Shown here in pieces: positions 41,198-50,482 of a stretch of 64,000 nucleotides of DNA. Under the pieces are notes generated by a model. The model ran no database searches and was not told the origin of the DNA. It worked only from the letters and a program-made list of their open reading frames with translations. The DNA is from Amycolatopsis sp. NBRC 101858 (GTDB lineage: Bacteria > Actinomycetota > Actinomycetes > Mycobacteriales > Pseudonocardiaceae), in contig NZ_BSTD01000001.1 in the NCBI RefSeq assembly GCF_030269325.1, positions 2,620,681 through 2,684,680 of the forward strand, read 5' to 3'. The stretch's first letter is position 1. Every line of letters begins with the position of its first letter. Both the position numbers and the translations under genes were made by a program.

Positions 41198-42706
41198 ATG
41201 AGCCCGGTGAGTCGCGCCCGCAAGAAGGCACCGCAGCCCGTCACCCACAGCGTGACCGGCCTTTTCAAGGACGTCCTGAACGACTTCTCGGCGCTGGGCG
41301 CCGACCCCGCGCCGGTCGACGTCGAGCTGCTCGCCTCCGAGGTCCTCGGCCAGTTCCACGACGTGCCCGCCGAAGAGGGCGACGAGCCGCTCGGCCTCGA
41401 GCTGATCGCCTTCGCGCAGCGCAAGATCACGCCGGGTGCCGCCGCGCTGCTGGCCGCCCTGAAGGTCGTCGCGGAGACCGACGTCGAGCGCAAGGCCGCC
41501 GAAGACGGCCTGCAGGTCGTCCTCGGCCGCGGCATCCCCGCGCCGGCCTGGGCCGACGACCTGGGCCAGGTCACCGCCGGCGAGTGCTGGCGGACCGGGG
41601 ACGTCTACGGCGACGAGTCGTCCCTGCTCTGCGTCTTCACCCACGGCGACCAGGCGCACGGCCTGCTCGCCCTGCTCGACTTCACCGAGGGCGGCCGGGT
41701 GCGGGACCTCGTCGTGATCGAGCAGCCCGGGGAGGTGCTCGCCGAGATGCGGGCGCAGTCCGACGCCGACCCCGAGCTGGTCGTGCTGGAGGCCGTCGAG
41801 CCCGCCGAGGCGCACCGCCTGCTCGCCGACGGTCTCGACGCCACCGACCACCTCGACGAGGCCGACGTCAGCGAGGACTACGCGCGCTTCCACGCGGTCG
41901 CGCTGACGTGGAGCCGCGCGCTGCCGGAACCCTCGCTCGTCCCCGAGGTCGCCGAGTGGTCCGACACCGAGCGGGCCGCCGTAGTCGAGCAGTTCGTCGC
42001 CGCCAGCGGTGAAGACGCCGACGCCGCCCGCGCGATCGGGCGCCTGCTCCTCGAGCACGGCCTGGCCACCGACCCCGCGAACCCGCTGCGCGTCGGGCCG
42101 GAGAAGATCGCGCGGTTCCTCGAAGGCCTGCTGGGCGAGGAGTTCGAGCTCGACGCCGACCACGAGGAGGCCGTGGAGCCGGTCGTGCTGGCCTGGGTGC
42201 AGTGGACGGCGGACCGCGCCGGGCTCACCGGGACGGCCATCGCCGCGCTCGACGAGGCCGTCGCCGACTACCTGAGCGAGTACAACGACGAGGACGACTC
42301 CCCGCTGGAGCGCTACTTCGGCGACGTCGGCGACCTGTCGCCGACCGAGCTCGCGGACGCGCTGGAGCGCCGGATGTTCGCGGTGCCGTCGCTGACCACG
42401 GAGATCGAGGACGAGGAGGTCGACCTCGACCCCACCGACCCCGACCAGCGCCGCGCCCTGGTCATCGCCGAGGCCGACGAGGACGAGGAAGAGCAGCGGC
42501 TGGTGCTGCGCGCGACGGTCGTCGACCAGCTGTGGGACGACGAGCCCGCCGAAGCCTGGCAGGCCGCGCAGCGCCTGCAGGAGGGCGAACTCGACCGCGA
42601 CGAGGTCTTCGAGCAGCTGATCGACGCGCTGGAAGGCAGCCTGCTGGAATCCGAAACGCTCGAATACGACGCCGACGCGTACGTGGCGGCGCTGGCGGAG
42701 CTCTGA
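41198..42706 (+). CDS. Large acidic hypothetical protein
   Basis: 502 residues from ATG 41198. It is soluble and very acidic, particularly in the C-terminal third (TTEIEDEEVDLDPTDPDQ, then EADEDEEEQR). The N-terminal region is predicted helical; the middle has an alpha/beta region around SLLCVFTHGDQAHGLLALLD. I do not recognise a catalytic motif. Homologues in other actinobacteria are likely, but no function can be given. Confidence 0.7.
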   Translation: MSPVSRARKKAPQPVTHSVTGLFKDVLNDFSALGADPAPVDVELLASEVLGQFHDVPAEEGDEPLGLELIAFAQRKITPGAAALLAALKVVAETDVERKAAEDGLQVVLGRGIPAPAWADDLGQVTAGECWRTGDVYGDESSLLCVFTHGDQAHGLLALLDFTEGGRVRDLVVIEQPGEVLAEMRAQSDADPELVVLEAVEPAEAHRLLADGLDATDHLDEADVSEDYARFHAVALTWSRALPEPSLVPEVAEWSDTERAAVVEQFVAASGEDADAARAIGRLLLEHGLATDPANPLRVGPEKIARFLEGLLGEEFELDADHEEAVEPVVLAWVQWTADRAGLTGTAIAALDEAVADYLSEYNDEDDSPLERYFGDVGDLSPTELADALERRMFAVPSLTTEIEDEEVDLDPTDPDQRRALVIAEADEDEEEQRLVLRATVVDQLWDDEPAEAWQAAQRLQEGELDRDEVFEQLIDALEGSLLESETLEYDADAYVAALAEL

Positions 42707-42709
42707 CGT

Positions 42710-42865
42710 CTAGGGGAGGGGGCTCGCCGGCTCGGCGGGCTTCTCCTTGCGCCGGCGCTCCTGGAGCCGGTCGTCGAAGTCGACGGCGAACGTGCCGGCG
42801 GCCATCGCGATCAGCAGCACCAGACCGAGCACCGCACCGACCCACGTGAGGACCATCGCGAACAT
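42710..42865 (-). CDS. 51-residue single-pass membrane protein
   Basis: ATG 42865 is preceded by GAGGAGGAGG at good spacing. The product begins MFAMVLTWVGAVLGLVLLIA, continues as one membrane helix and ends in a charged tail (DDRLQERRRKEKPAEP). Codon use has the strong third-position GC of its neighbours. Its function is unknown; it may bind a larger membrane complex. It stands alone, convergent with the acidic hypothetical gene. Confidence 0.7.
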   Translation of the reverse strand: MFAMVLTWVGAVLGLVLLIAMAAGTFAVDFDDRLQERRRKEKPAEPASPLP

Positions 42866-43094
42866 CGTGGGCCTCCTCCCCAGCTCAGAGCCGTTTTCCT
42901 GACTCCTTCAGGGTCGCTTTCGCGCGGGGCTACCGGTATCGGCCAACCGGTTACGGCACCTCGGCCGTTCGGCCGGATTCCGGCGCGGAGAGTCGCGAGC
43001 GCACGACGAAGAGTGCCCGGCTGTTCGCCCAGCGTGGGAATGCCCGGCATGTGGGTGACGGGCCGCGTAACCGATCCGATGAATCGGGCCGGCG

Positions 43095-44027
43095 TCAGAG
43101 CTTGCGCAGGCGGACCCGGTTGATCGTGTGGTCGGCGTCCTTGCGCAGCACCAGCGTGGCCCGCGGGCGGGTCGGCTTGATGTTCTCCATCAGGTTCGGC
43201 TCGTTGATCGAGCGCCACAGGTGCCGCGCTTCGGCGCGGGCCTCGTCGTCGGGCAGGCCGGCGAAGTGGTGGAAGTGCGAGGCCGGGTCGGCGAACGCCG
43301 TGTGCCGCAGCTCGAGGAACCGCTCGATGTACCAGCGCTGGATGTCGTCGGTGTGCGCGTCGACGTAGATCGAGAAGTCGAAGAGGTCGGACACCATCAG
43401 CCGCGGGCCCGGCTGCAGCACGTTCAGGCCCTCGAGGATGAGGATGTCCGGCTGCTGCACGACCTGCTCCTGGCCGGGCAGGATGTCGTAGGCCAGGTGC
43501 GAGTACACCGGCGCGGAGACGCGCTCGGCGCCCGACTTCACCTCGGTGACGAACCGCAGCAGCGCGCGGCGGTCGTAGCTCTCGGGGAAGCCCTTGCGGT
43601 GCATGATCCCGCGCCGCATCAGCTCGGCGCGCGGGTGCAGGAAGCCGTCGGTGGTGACCAGGTCGACGCGGGGGTGGTCCGGCCAGCGGGCGAGCAGCGT
43701 GCGCAGGATGCGGGCGGTGGTCGACTTGCCGACCGCGACGCTCCCGGCGATGCCGATCACGTACGGGACCTTCGTGCCGCGGGAGTCGTCACCGAGGAAC
43801 GTCGTGGTGGCTTCGTAGAGCCGCTGGCGCGCGGCGACCTGCAGGTTGATCAGGCGCGAAAGCGGGAGGTAGACGTCGGCGACCTCGGCCAGGTCGACCT
43901 GCTCCCCGAGGCCGCGCAGCCGCAGCAGCTCGGCCGCCGTCAGCGGCAACGGCGTCGAGCTTCGCAGTTCTTTCCATTGTTCCCGGTGCAGCTCGACATA
44001 CGGGCTGAGTTCGCGGACCCGGGTCAT
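43095..44027 (-). CDS. coaA: Type I pantothenate kinase
   Basis: 310 residues from ATG 44027 with GGAGGAG upstream; an extension to 44069 is rejected. It phosphorylates pantothenate, the first step of coenzyme A synthesis. Walker A is [17 protein letters not shown], followed by [21 protein letters not shown] and ILEGLNVLQ. The length and motifs match the bacterial CoaA of Escherichia coli and mycobacteria, which is feedback-inhibited by CoA. Confidence 0.96.
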   Translation of the reverse strand: MTRVRELSPYVELHREQWKELRSSTPLPLTAAELLRLRGLGEQVDLAEVADVYLPLSRLINLQVAARQRLYEATTTFLGDDSRGTKVPYVIGIAGSVAVGKSTTARILRTLLARWPDHPRVDLVTTDGFLHPRAELMRRGIMHRKGFPESYDRRALLRFVTEVKSGAERVSAPVYSHLAYDILPGQEQVVQQPDILILEGLNVLQPGPRLMVSDLFDFSIYVDAHTDDIQRWYIERFLELRHTAFADPASHFHHFAGLPDDEARAEARHLWRSINEPNLMENIKPTRPRATLVLRKDADHTINRVRLRKL

Positions 44028-44140
44028 CGCACACTCCTCCGGCCGTCGCCTGCACTGGCGGACGTTCACCTGCGTGATTAACGGTAGGGCTTACGGCCGG
44101 TGAACGCGCTGTGATGTAGTCCACGCCGGGTTTCGGTTGA

Positions 44141-44755
44141 TCACCGCGCGTTACGGAAGACCTCGTCCCACGCCGCGGCGACCTGACGCGCGCACGTCGC
44201 GGGGTCGACGCCGCCGACGCCCGTGCCCAGGCCGGGCATCGCGATGGTGTCGACGAACTCCCGCACCGGGCCCTGGTCGAGCCCGCCGTCACGCCACTGG
44301 AGGAAGACCGCGCGCGCCGCGAGGTAGGGGTGCACGGTGTCGGCGGGCAGCCGCTCGCCGGGTCCGCGCATCGTCGGCGCGCTGATCAGCCACGCCGGCT
44401 CGGCTTCGCCGGTGGGGACGATCACCGCCTCGCCGATGGGCAGCTCGCCGCCGTGAAAAGCCAAAACGGCACTTCGGACGCTCTGCTCGACCCCGGGGAA
44501 CGCCCGCGCGTAGACGGCGTCGATCCCGCCGCGCATCCAGCCGTAGGAGTTGGCCGGGCTGACCACGGCCTGGGCGACGACGTCGAGGACCGACCCGCGG
44601 TGCACCCGGACCCGGCCCGTCAGCTTCTCGGCGGCGGACGTCCAGGCGGTGGCGAGTGGTTCATCGACGGCGCACAGCACCAGCTCCGGTGTGCGAGGGG
44701 AAACCGGCGGGTGCGTGCCCTCACGGCCGGTGTGCGTGCCCGAGTCGGCGGTCAC
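44141..44755 (-). CDS. Macro-domain (ADP-ribose-binding) protein
   Basis: 204 residues from GTG 44755; an upstream in-frame extension runs into the pheA promoter and is not accepted. Macro-domain landmarks are VVSPANSYGWMRGGIDAVYA (the NS/N..GGID core), GEAVIVPTG, and MPGLGTGVGGVDP near the C-terminus, which forms the phosphate-binding loop. Such proteins bind or hydrolyse ADP-ribose derivatives. Whether it acts on ADP-ribosylated protein, DNA or free metabolites cannot be told. Confidence 0.8.
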   Translation of the reverse strand: MTADSGTHTGREGTHPPVSPRTPELVLCAVDEPLATAWTSAAEKLTGRVRVHRGSVLDVVAQAVVSPANSYGWMRGGIDAVYARAFPGVEQSVRSAVLAFHGGELPIGEAVIVPTGEAEPAWLISAPTMRGPGERLPADTVHPYLAARAVFLQWRDGGLDQGPVREFVDTIAMPGLGTGVGGVDPATCARQVAAAWDEVFRNAR

Positions 44756-44853
44756 GTCCCTAGCATCGCAAAAAATGCCACCCGGCGTAACCGGTTCTGG
44801 TACCGGCTGTCCGAGTGAAAGTCGCCACGCCCGGGCCCCGTAACCTGGGTGTT

Positions 44854-45762
44854 GTGTCACGGATCGCATACTTCGGCCCCCAGGGGACCTTCACCGAACA
44901 GGCCGCACGGGCCCTCGCCGGCGGCGACGAACTGATTCCGGTCGAGACCGTCCGGCTGGCGATGACGGCCGTCCGCAAGGGCGAGGCGGACGCCGCGTGC
45001 GTCCCCATCGAGAACTCGGTCGAGGGCGTCGTGCCCACCACCCTCGACGCGCTCAGCGAGTCGACCCCGCTGGTCGCCGTGGCCGAACACATCCTGCCGG
45101 TCCACTTCAGCGTGCTGACGCGGCGCGGCGGCGGGGACATCAAGACCGTCGCCAGCCACCCGCACGCGCTCGCCCAGGTTCGCGAGTGGGTCGAGGCAAA
45201 CCTGCCGGGTGCCCGGCCGGTCGCGTCGTCGTCGACGTCGGCGGCCGCGGTCGGCGTGCTCGAGGGCCACTTCGACGCCGCGGTCTGCGCGCCGGTCGCC
45301 GTCGAGCACTACGACCTCGAGGTGCTGGCCACCGAGGTCGCCGACGTCAGCGACGCCGCGACGCGGTTCCTGCTGGTCCGCCCGCCGGGCGAGCTGCCGG
45401 AGCCGACGGGTGCCGACCGGACGTCCGTGGTCGCCGCGGCCGCGAACCGCACCGGCACGCTGGCCGAGCTGCTCACCGCGCTGGCCGACCGCGGGATCAA
45501 CCTGACCCGGCTCGACGCCCGCCCGACGCGCAGCAACTTCGGCGAGTACCGCTTCTTCATCGACTTCGAAGGGCACGTGGCCGAGCCGCGGATCCTCGAC
45601 GCGCTGACGGCGTTGCGCCGGCACTGCCGCAACCTGCGGTTCCTCGGCTCGCACCCGCGCGCCGACGGGACGCGCACCACGATCCAGCCCGGGGCCGGCA
45701 ACGACGACTTCGTCGACGCCGCCGTGTGGGCCGACGCGGTCCGCAAGGGGGACCTGGCGTGA
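44854..45762 (+). CDS. pheA: Prephenate dehydratase
   Basis: 302 residues from GTG 44854, probably leaderless (a TAACCT -10-like box precedes it). It converts prephenate to phenylpyruvate in phenylalanine synthesis. The dehydratase part begins RIAYFGPQGTFTEQAA and contains the catalytic AATRFLLV; the ACT regulatory domain contains INLTRLDARPTRSNFGEY, equivalent to the ESRP effector site. The order pheA then a histidine phosphatase is the same as in Mycobacterium tuberculosis (Rv3838c-Rv3837c). Confidence 0.95.
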   Translation: MSRIAYFGPQGTFTEQAARALAGGDELIPVETVRLAMTAVRKGEADAACVPIENSVEGVVPTTLDALSESTPLVAVAEHILPVHFSVLTRRGGGDIKTVASHPHALAQVREWVEANLPGARPVASSSTSAAAVGVLEGHFDAAVCAPVAVEHYDLEVLATEVADVSDAATRFLLVRPPGELPEPTGADRTSVVAAAANRTGTLAELLTALADRGINLTRLDARPTRSNFGEYRFFIDFEGHVAEPRILDALTALRRHCRNLRFLGSHPRADGTRTTIQPGAGNDDFVDAAVWADAVRKGDLA

Positions 45763-46376
45763 GGCTGCTGCTCATCCGCCACGGTCGGACCGAAGGGAAC
45801 GTCCGCGGCGCGCTGGACACCGCCCTGCCCGGCCCGCCGCTGACCGAGCTCGGCCGCACCCAGGCCGACGCCCTCGCCGAGCGGCTGGCGGGGGAGCCGA
45901 TCGCCGCGGTCTACGCGTCGCAGGCGATCCGCGCCCAGCAGACGGCGGCGCCGCTGGCGGCCCGGTTCGACCTGGACGTCCAGGTCGTCGACGGCGTCCA
46001 CGAGGTCGGCGCGGGTGACCTCGAAGGCGCCACCGACCACGAGTCGATCCGGGTCTACATGGACGTCGTGAAGCGGTGGACGCTCGGCGAGCTGGCGCCG
46101 TCGCTGCCCGGCGGCGAGAGCGGCACGAGCGTGCGCACCCGCATGCTCGACGCGGTCGGGCGGCTGCGCGCCAAGCACGAGCAGGCCGACCCGGACAGCG
46201 TGGTCGCGCTGGTCAGCCACGGTGGCGCGATCCGGCTTTCGGCCGAGTGGCTGGCGCCGAACGTCCACGCCGACATCGCCAACGCGGCGCTGATCCCGAA
46301 CACCGGCCTGGTGGAGCTGGACGCGCGTCCGGACGGCCGGTGGTACTGCCTGACCTGGGTCGATACGCCGCTCTGA
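45759..46376 (+). CDS. Histidine phosphatase / phosphoglycerate-mutase-family protein
   Basis: 205 residues from GTG 45759, overlapping the pheA stop (GTGA). The catalytic RHG motif is LLLIRHGRTEGN and the second His is in ALVSHGGAIRLS. The Arg and Glu of the pocket are also in place. It corresponds to the gene next to pheA in mycobacteria. Small-molecule phosphatase activity is likely; true glycolytic mutase activity is not, because the family is broad. Confidence 0.85.
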   Translation: MRLLLIRHGRTEGNVRGALDTALPGPPLTELGRTQADALAERLAGEPIAAVYASQAIRAQQTAAPLAARFDLDVQVVDGVHEVGAGDLEGATDHESIRVYMDVVKRWTLGELAPSLPGGESGTSVRTRMLDAVGRLRAKHEQADPDSVVALVSHGGAIRLSAEWLAPNVHADIANAALIPNTGLVELDARPDGRWYCLTWVDTPL

Positions 46377-46498
46377 GCGACCCGAAAGTGTGATCCCGTC
46401 ACGTTTAGAACACGTTTGGTGGGGAATTAACGGTTCGAACCAACCTGCCGAAGATCCGTACGTCTACCCATAAGCACCACACCAGGGAGGCGATAGAC

Positions 46499-47140
46499 AT
46501 GGTTCGGACGAAGCTTTCACGGTTGCTGCCGGTCATCGCGGCTTCGGCGGGCGTTCTCGCGCTTTCCGCCTGCGGAAGCGGCGGAACCACGAACGCGGCG
46601 AGCAGCTCGACGCCGTCGACCACGGCGTCGCCCACCTCGACCACCGCCACCACGGCCGAGTCGAGCCCGAGCAGCTCGACGCCGGCCCCGTCGACGCCCG
46701 TCCAGCCGGCGGGCAACGGCCTCTGCAAGGCCGGCGACGTCACGCTGTCGCTCGGCCAGGGCGACGCCGGCGCGGGCTCGGTGTACCGGCCGCTGCTCAT
46801 CAAGAACAGCAGCTCGAAGGCGTGTGAGATCCAGGGCTTCCCCGGCGTCTCGTACGTGGCGGGCAACGACGGGCACCAGGTCGGCAAGGACGCCTTCCGC
46901 GAGGGCACCAAGGGCAACGCGGTCAAGCTGGACCCGGGCCAGACCGCGGTCGCCGACATCCAGTTCGTCAACGTGCGGAACTTCGACTCGGGCACCTGCC
47001 AGCCGACCGCGGTGAAGGGCCTGCGGATCTACCTGCCGCAGGAGACGGCGTCGAACTTCGTGCCGACCGACGGCACCGCCTGCGCGAGCACGAAGATCCC
47101 CGGCAACCAGCTCTCGGTGAAGACGGTCCACACGTCCTAG
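46499..47140 (+). CDS. DUF4232 lipoprotein
   Basis: 213 residues from ATG 46499, with AGGGAGG upstream. A signal peptide ends in the lipobox LSAC (Cys ~25). A Ser/Thr-rich linker of about 45 residues precedes a compact beta-sandwich DUF4232 domain with RPLLIKNSSSKACEIQGFPG. It is anchored to the outer face of the membrane; the function of this family is unknown. The stop shares CTAG with the convergent neighbour. Confidence 0.82.
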   Translation: MVRTKLSRLLPVIAASAGVLALSACGSGGTTNAASSSTPSTTASPTSTTATTAESSPSSSTPAPSTPVQPAGNGLCKAGDVTLSLGQGDAGAGSVYRPLLIKNSSSKACEIQGFPGVSYVAGNDGHQVGKDAFREGTKGNAVKLDPGQTAVADIQFVNVRNFDSGTCQPTAVKGLRIYLPQETASNFVPTDGTACASTKIPGNQLSVKTVHTS

Positions 47141-47619
47141 AGGCGGCCGCAGATCTCTTGGGCCTGGACCAGGTGCCGCTGGCCGGAGATGTCGTTGAAG
47201 TGCACGCTGAGCACCATGCGGCTGACGCCGTCGATGTGGTCGGCCAGCGGCTGGTAGGTGGCGTTGACCTGGGCGGCGGCCGCGGAGAGCTCGCGTGCCG
47301 CCGTCATCCGGTGCAGCCGTTCGGGCGTGAGGCCGGGTGTCAGCGCCGGCTGCGTGTCCCGGCTCGTGTCCGGTAGCTCGCCGACGCGGTCCAGAGCCTG
47401 GCACGCGGCCAGTGCGTCGTCGAGCGCGCCCGCGTGCACGCCGGACAGCCCCCAGAGCAGCCCGAGCACGCCGCCGCCGAGCACGAACCCGGCGACCGCG
47501 CACAGCACGAGCATCCGGCGTGACTGCGGCGGGGCCGCCTTGACCTCCTCTGACTCGGTCGGGGACTCGTCGAAATCGGGCTCGGCGTCGGTGCCGGTGC
47601 CCTGGTCCACGGTGCGCAT
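47137..47619 (-). CDS. Hypothetical single-pass membrane protein
   Basis: 160 residues from ATG 47619. An acidic cytoplasmic N-terminus of about 35 residues, a membrane helix (MLVLCAVAGFVLGGGVLGLL) and a helical extracytoplasmic part with two Cys. I do not recognise a family. It is transcribed away from the MFS gene promoter region and overlaps the DUF4232 stop by four bases. Confidence 0.6.
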   Translation of the reverse strand: MRTVDQGTGTDAEPDFDESPTESEEVKAAPPQSRRMLVLCAVAGFVLGGGVLGLLWGLSGVHAGALDDALAACQALDRVGELPDTSRDTQPALTPGLTPERLHRMTAARELSAAAAQVNATYQPLADHIDGVSRMVLSVHFNDISGQRHLVQAQEICGRL

Positions 47620-47657
47620 AGCCGCCTCCCACCACCTGGGTGATGACGTATTTCAGC

Positions 47658-48902
47658 TCACAAACCCGGCTCCTGGTGCACTACCGCCACGGCTGAGTCC
47701 GATTTGTCATCGAGCGGAAAGCGCCGCAGCGCGACGGAGGCGAACCCGGCGATCGCCAGCATCGCCAGACCGGACACCGCGAACGTGCGCGCCGCGGTGC
47801 CGAGCGCCTCGGTCAGCACCCCGCCGAGCAGGGCACCGAGCGGGATCGCGCCCCAGACGACCGTGCGCCACACCCCGAGCACCCGGCCGAGCAGCTCGCC
47901 GGGCACCAGCGTGTGCCGCGCGGTGGCGAGCACGACGTTGACCGCGACCACGGCCGCCGCGAACAGGCCGAACAGGGCCGCGGCTGCGACCGACGAGCGC
48001 ACCAGGCCCATCCCGCCGAACCCGGCCCCGCAGCCGAGGATCCCGCCGAGCACGACCACGCGCCGGCCCGCCGCGCGCACCAGCCGCGGGGTGACGCCCG
48101 CGCCGAGCAGCCCGCCGATGCCGCCGGCGAACGCGAAGAACCCGAAGGTCGCGTCGGACAGGTGGAGGTCGTCGAGCGCGTAGAGCACCAGCTGCGCCTG
48201 CGCGAGCTCGCTGACCAGGCTGAGCAGCCCGGCGACGACGACCAGGCGCTTGAGCAGGGCGTTCCCGCGCAGCCAGCGCAGGCCGTCGGCCAGCTCGGTG
48301 CGCAGCCGGGCGGGCTCCCGGACTTCGCGCCGCGGCCGGTAGCTGCCGGCGAGCCCGAGCAGCACCGCGGCCGCGATCGCGAAGCCCGCGGAGTTGAGGA
48401 CGAAGGGGAGGGCGGCGAAGAGCGCGAAGGTCAGGCCGCCGACCGGGCCGCCGAGGAACGTCTGGCCGACGATCTCGCACGCCTGGAGCTTGCTGTTCGC
48501 CGCGTCGAGCGAGCCGTCGCCGACGACCGCCGGGATCAGGGCGTTGGCCGCGCTGTCCGCGATCGTCTCGGCCGTCCCGATGACCAGCGCCGTCAGGTAG
48601 ACCAGCCAGATCGTCATCCCGCCGGCGGCGACGAGCACGGCGAGGGTGCCGACGGCGACGGCGCGGGCGGTGTTCGCGGCGATCATCGCGCGCCGCCGGT
48701 CGATCCGGTCGACCAGCGCGCCGGCGACGGCGGCGAAGAGCAGCCAGGGCAGGAACTGGGTGGCGGACAGCCCGGCGATCAGGAGGGGATCGCGGGTCAG
48801 CGTCGTCGCCAGCAGGGGCAGGGCCACCTTGCCGATGCCGTCGCCCAGGTGCGAGGCGGCGCTCGACGTCAGCAGCCACGTGAGTCTCCGGGCAGGGTGC
48901 AC
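47658..48902 (-). CDS. MFS transporter
   Basis: 414 residues from GTG 48902, 12 predicted helices. Loop 2-3 contains the motif A form GALVDRIDRRRAMI. The overall pattern resembles the enterobactin-exporter/tetV-type MFS_3 group. The substrate is unknown. It sits between the pheA phosphatase pair and the zinicin-like peptidase, a position not shared with Mycobacterium tuberculosis, so it was probably inserted into an older conserved neighbourhood. Confidence 0.82.
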   Translation of the reverse strand: MHPARRLTWLLTSSAASHLGDGIGKVALPLLATTLTRDPLLIAGLSATQFLPWLLFAAVAGALVDRIDRRRAMIAANTARAVAVGTLAVLVAAGGMTIWLVYLTALVIGTAETIADSAANALIPAVVGDGSLDAANSKLQACEIVGQTFLGGPVGGLTFALFAALPFVLNSAGFAIAAAVLLGLAGSYRPRREVREPARLRTELADGLRWLRGNALLKRLVVVAGLLSLVSELAQAQLVLYALDDLHLSDATFGFFAFAGGIGGLLGAGVTPRLVRAAGRRVVVLGGILGCGAGFGGMGLVRSSVAAAALFGLFAAAVVAVNVVLATARHTLVPGELLGRVLGVWRTVVWGAIPLGALLGGVLTEALGTAARTFAVSGLAMLAIAGFASVALRRFPLDDKSDSAVAVVHQEPGL

Positions 48903-49003
48903 CGCGACCCCCAGTACTCATCGCAGTCAGTCAATGACTTCGAGTAACAGGATAAGCGCAGATGTCACCCTGTGGTGGTCACGGTGTCACTACTGGTGCG
49001 AGG

Positions 49004-49354
49004 TCAGCCCCAGCCGAGCTCGTGCAACCGGGCGTCGTCGATGCCGAAGTGGTGACCCAGCTCGTGCACGACGGTGATGAGGACCTCTTCGACGACCTCG
49101 TCCTCGTCCTCGCACATCGAGAGGATCGGCTGCCGGTAGATCGAGATCCGGTCGGGCAGGACCCCGCCGTACGACGACGTCCGCTCGGTGAGCGCGATCC
49201 CGTGGTAGAGGCCGAGGATGTCCGGGGCTTCGTCGTTGAACTCCTCGACCAGCACGACGACGTTGTCCATCGCCTTCGCGAACTCCGGCGGCACCTCGTC
49301 CAGGGCTTCCGAGACCAGCTCCTCGAACCGCTCCCGGCTCATCTCGACCGGCAT
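49004..49354 (-). CDS. Zinicin-like metallopeptidase
   Basis: 116 residues from ATG 49354. The zinc site is complete: VVHELGHHFGIDD (HExxHxxGxxD). It corresponds to Mycobacterium tuberculosis Rv3836, a small metzincin-like domain with no known substrate. The start overlaps the stop of the septum-formation gene by one base (TGATG), so the two are translated together, and the peptidase may act on the partner. Confidence 0.85.
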   Translation of the reverse strand: MPVEMSRERFEELVSEALDEVPPEFAKAMDNVVVLVEEFNDEAPDILGLYHGIALTERTSSYGGVLPDRISIYRQPILSMCEDEDEVVEEVLITVVHELGHHFGIDDARLHELGWG

Positions 49355-50388
49355 CAGCCGTTCTGCTTCGACGTCGGCGGGGCCGAGCTCGACGTCGCCG
49401 GCCCGCCGCCCCCGTCCGAAGGCGGGCCGCCGTCCTGCGGTGCGCCGCTGGGGCCGTCGGGACCGGCCGGGGCGGCCTTGATGCTGCCGGTCACGGCCAG
49501 CAGGCCGCTCTTGTCCGGCAGCAGCGCCGCCACCTTGCAGTTGACCTTGGACGACCCGGCGTCCCAGCTCTCCTGCTCCCGCAGGTCCCAGGTCAGGATC
49601 AGCTTCTTGGCGTCCAGGTCGGCGCCGCCCGTGTAGTCCGCCGCCTGCTTGGTGCACTCGGTGTCGAGCCACGCCTTCTGGTCGTCCTGCGACGGGTAGG
49701 TGTCCTTGAACTTCGTCTTCAGGTCGAGCGTTGCGATGATCTCGTAGGAGTGCGGCTTGCTGCAGTCGAGCGGGTCGCCGACGCCCTTGCCCTGCAGCGC
49801 GAGGCAGGTGCCCGGCTCGAACACGAGCGACTGGTCCTGCTCCTTCGCCGGCCCGGTGGTCGGCAGCAGCGTGCCGCCGGGGCCCGCCCACTGCAGGCCG
49901 CAGCGCAGCTGGCGGTCGCCGTCGGCCCACTGCGACGGCGTCGGGCGCAGCAGGTTCGTCGTGAGCTTGCCGTACGGGTCGAGGTTGTGGCCGAGGTACG
50001 GCTTCACGTCCGACGTGCACTTCTGCTGGGCGATCTGCTGCCATTGGTCCAGCGACGGCACCGGCGCGCCCTCCGGGAACTGGGCGCCGATGTCCACGAG
50101 CGCGGTCACCTCGAACTTGTGCGGCTGCGTGCAGGCCACCTTGCTCGCGTCGCTCGCGTCCGGGTTCGTCCAGGTCAGGCAGCTGCCGGGGGGCGAATGG
50201 AACGCCTCCTCGGCCGCCGGGGACAGCTTGCCGGCGCCGCCGCCGGCCCCGCCCGCGATGTCGCCGCCCCACGAGAAGACGACGCTGAGGGCGAGCGCGA
50301 TGAGCGCGCCCGCGAAGATCCCGCCCATCACGACGCGGGTGCGCAGCGTCTGCGTGGCGGCTGGGAACCGATCGGCGCTGGGAGACAT
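49354..50388 (-). CDS. Septum-formation family membrane protein with two tandem domains
   Basis: 344 residues from ATG 50388. A single membrane helix (~19-40) is followed by two copies of the septum-formation domain: GSCLTWTNPDASDASKVACT to LRCGLQW, and GTCLALQGKGVGDPLDCSKP to VNCKVAAL. Each has the paired-Cys pattern of the family. A Pro/Gly/Ser tail ends the protein. It corresponds to Mycobacterium tuberculosis Rv3835, predicted to act in septation outside the membrane. Confidence 0.82.
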   Translation of the reverse strand: MSPSADRFPAATQTLRTRVVMGGIFAGALIALALSVVFSWGGDIAGGAGGGAGKLSPAAEEAFHSPPGSCLTWTNPDASDASKVACTQPHKFEVTALVDIGAQFPEGAPVPSLDQWQQIAQQKCTSDVKPYLGHNLDPYGKLTTNLLRPTPSQWADGDRQLRCGLQWAGPGGTLLPTTGPAKEQDQSLVFEPGTCLALQGKGVGDPLDCSKPHSYEIIATLDLKTKFKDTYPSQDDQKAWLDTECTKQAADYTGGADLDAKKLILTWDLREQESWDAGSSKVNCKVAALLPDKSGLLAVTGSIKAAPAGPDGPSGAPQDGGPPSDGGGGPATSSSAPPTSKQNG

Positions 50389-50482
50389 CGCAGTCCATGA
50401 TGCCCGCGCCGCGCGAGACGTGCGCGACCTGGGTGGTTAGGGTGGGTCACGGTTTCGTGGTGGCCGGGATTACGGAGCGCAC

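Noticed and set aside
42866..43094. RNA gene in the gap before coaA
   Set aside because: Only a short imperfect inverted repeat (CCGAT...ATCGG, 43071-43087) is present, no tRNA or known RNA pattern.
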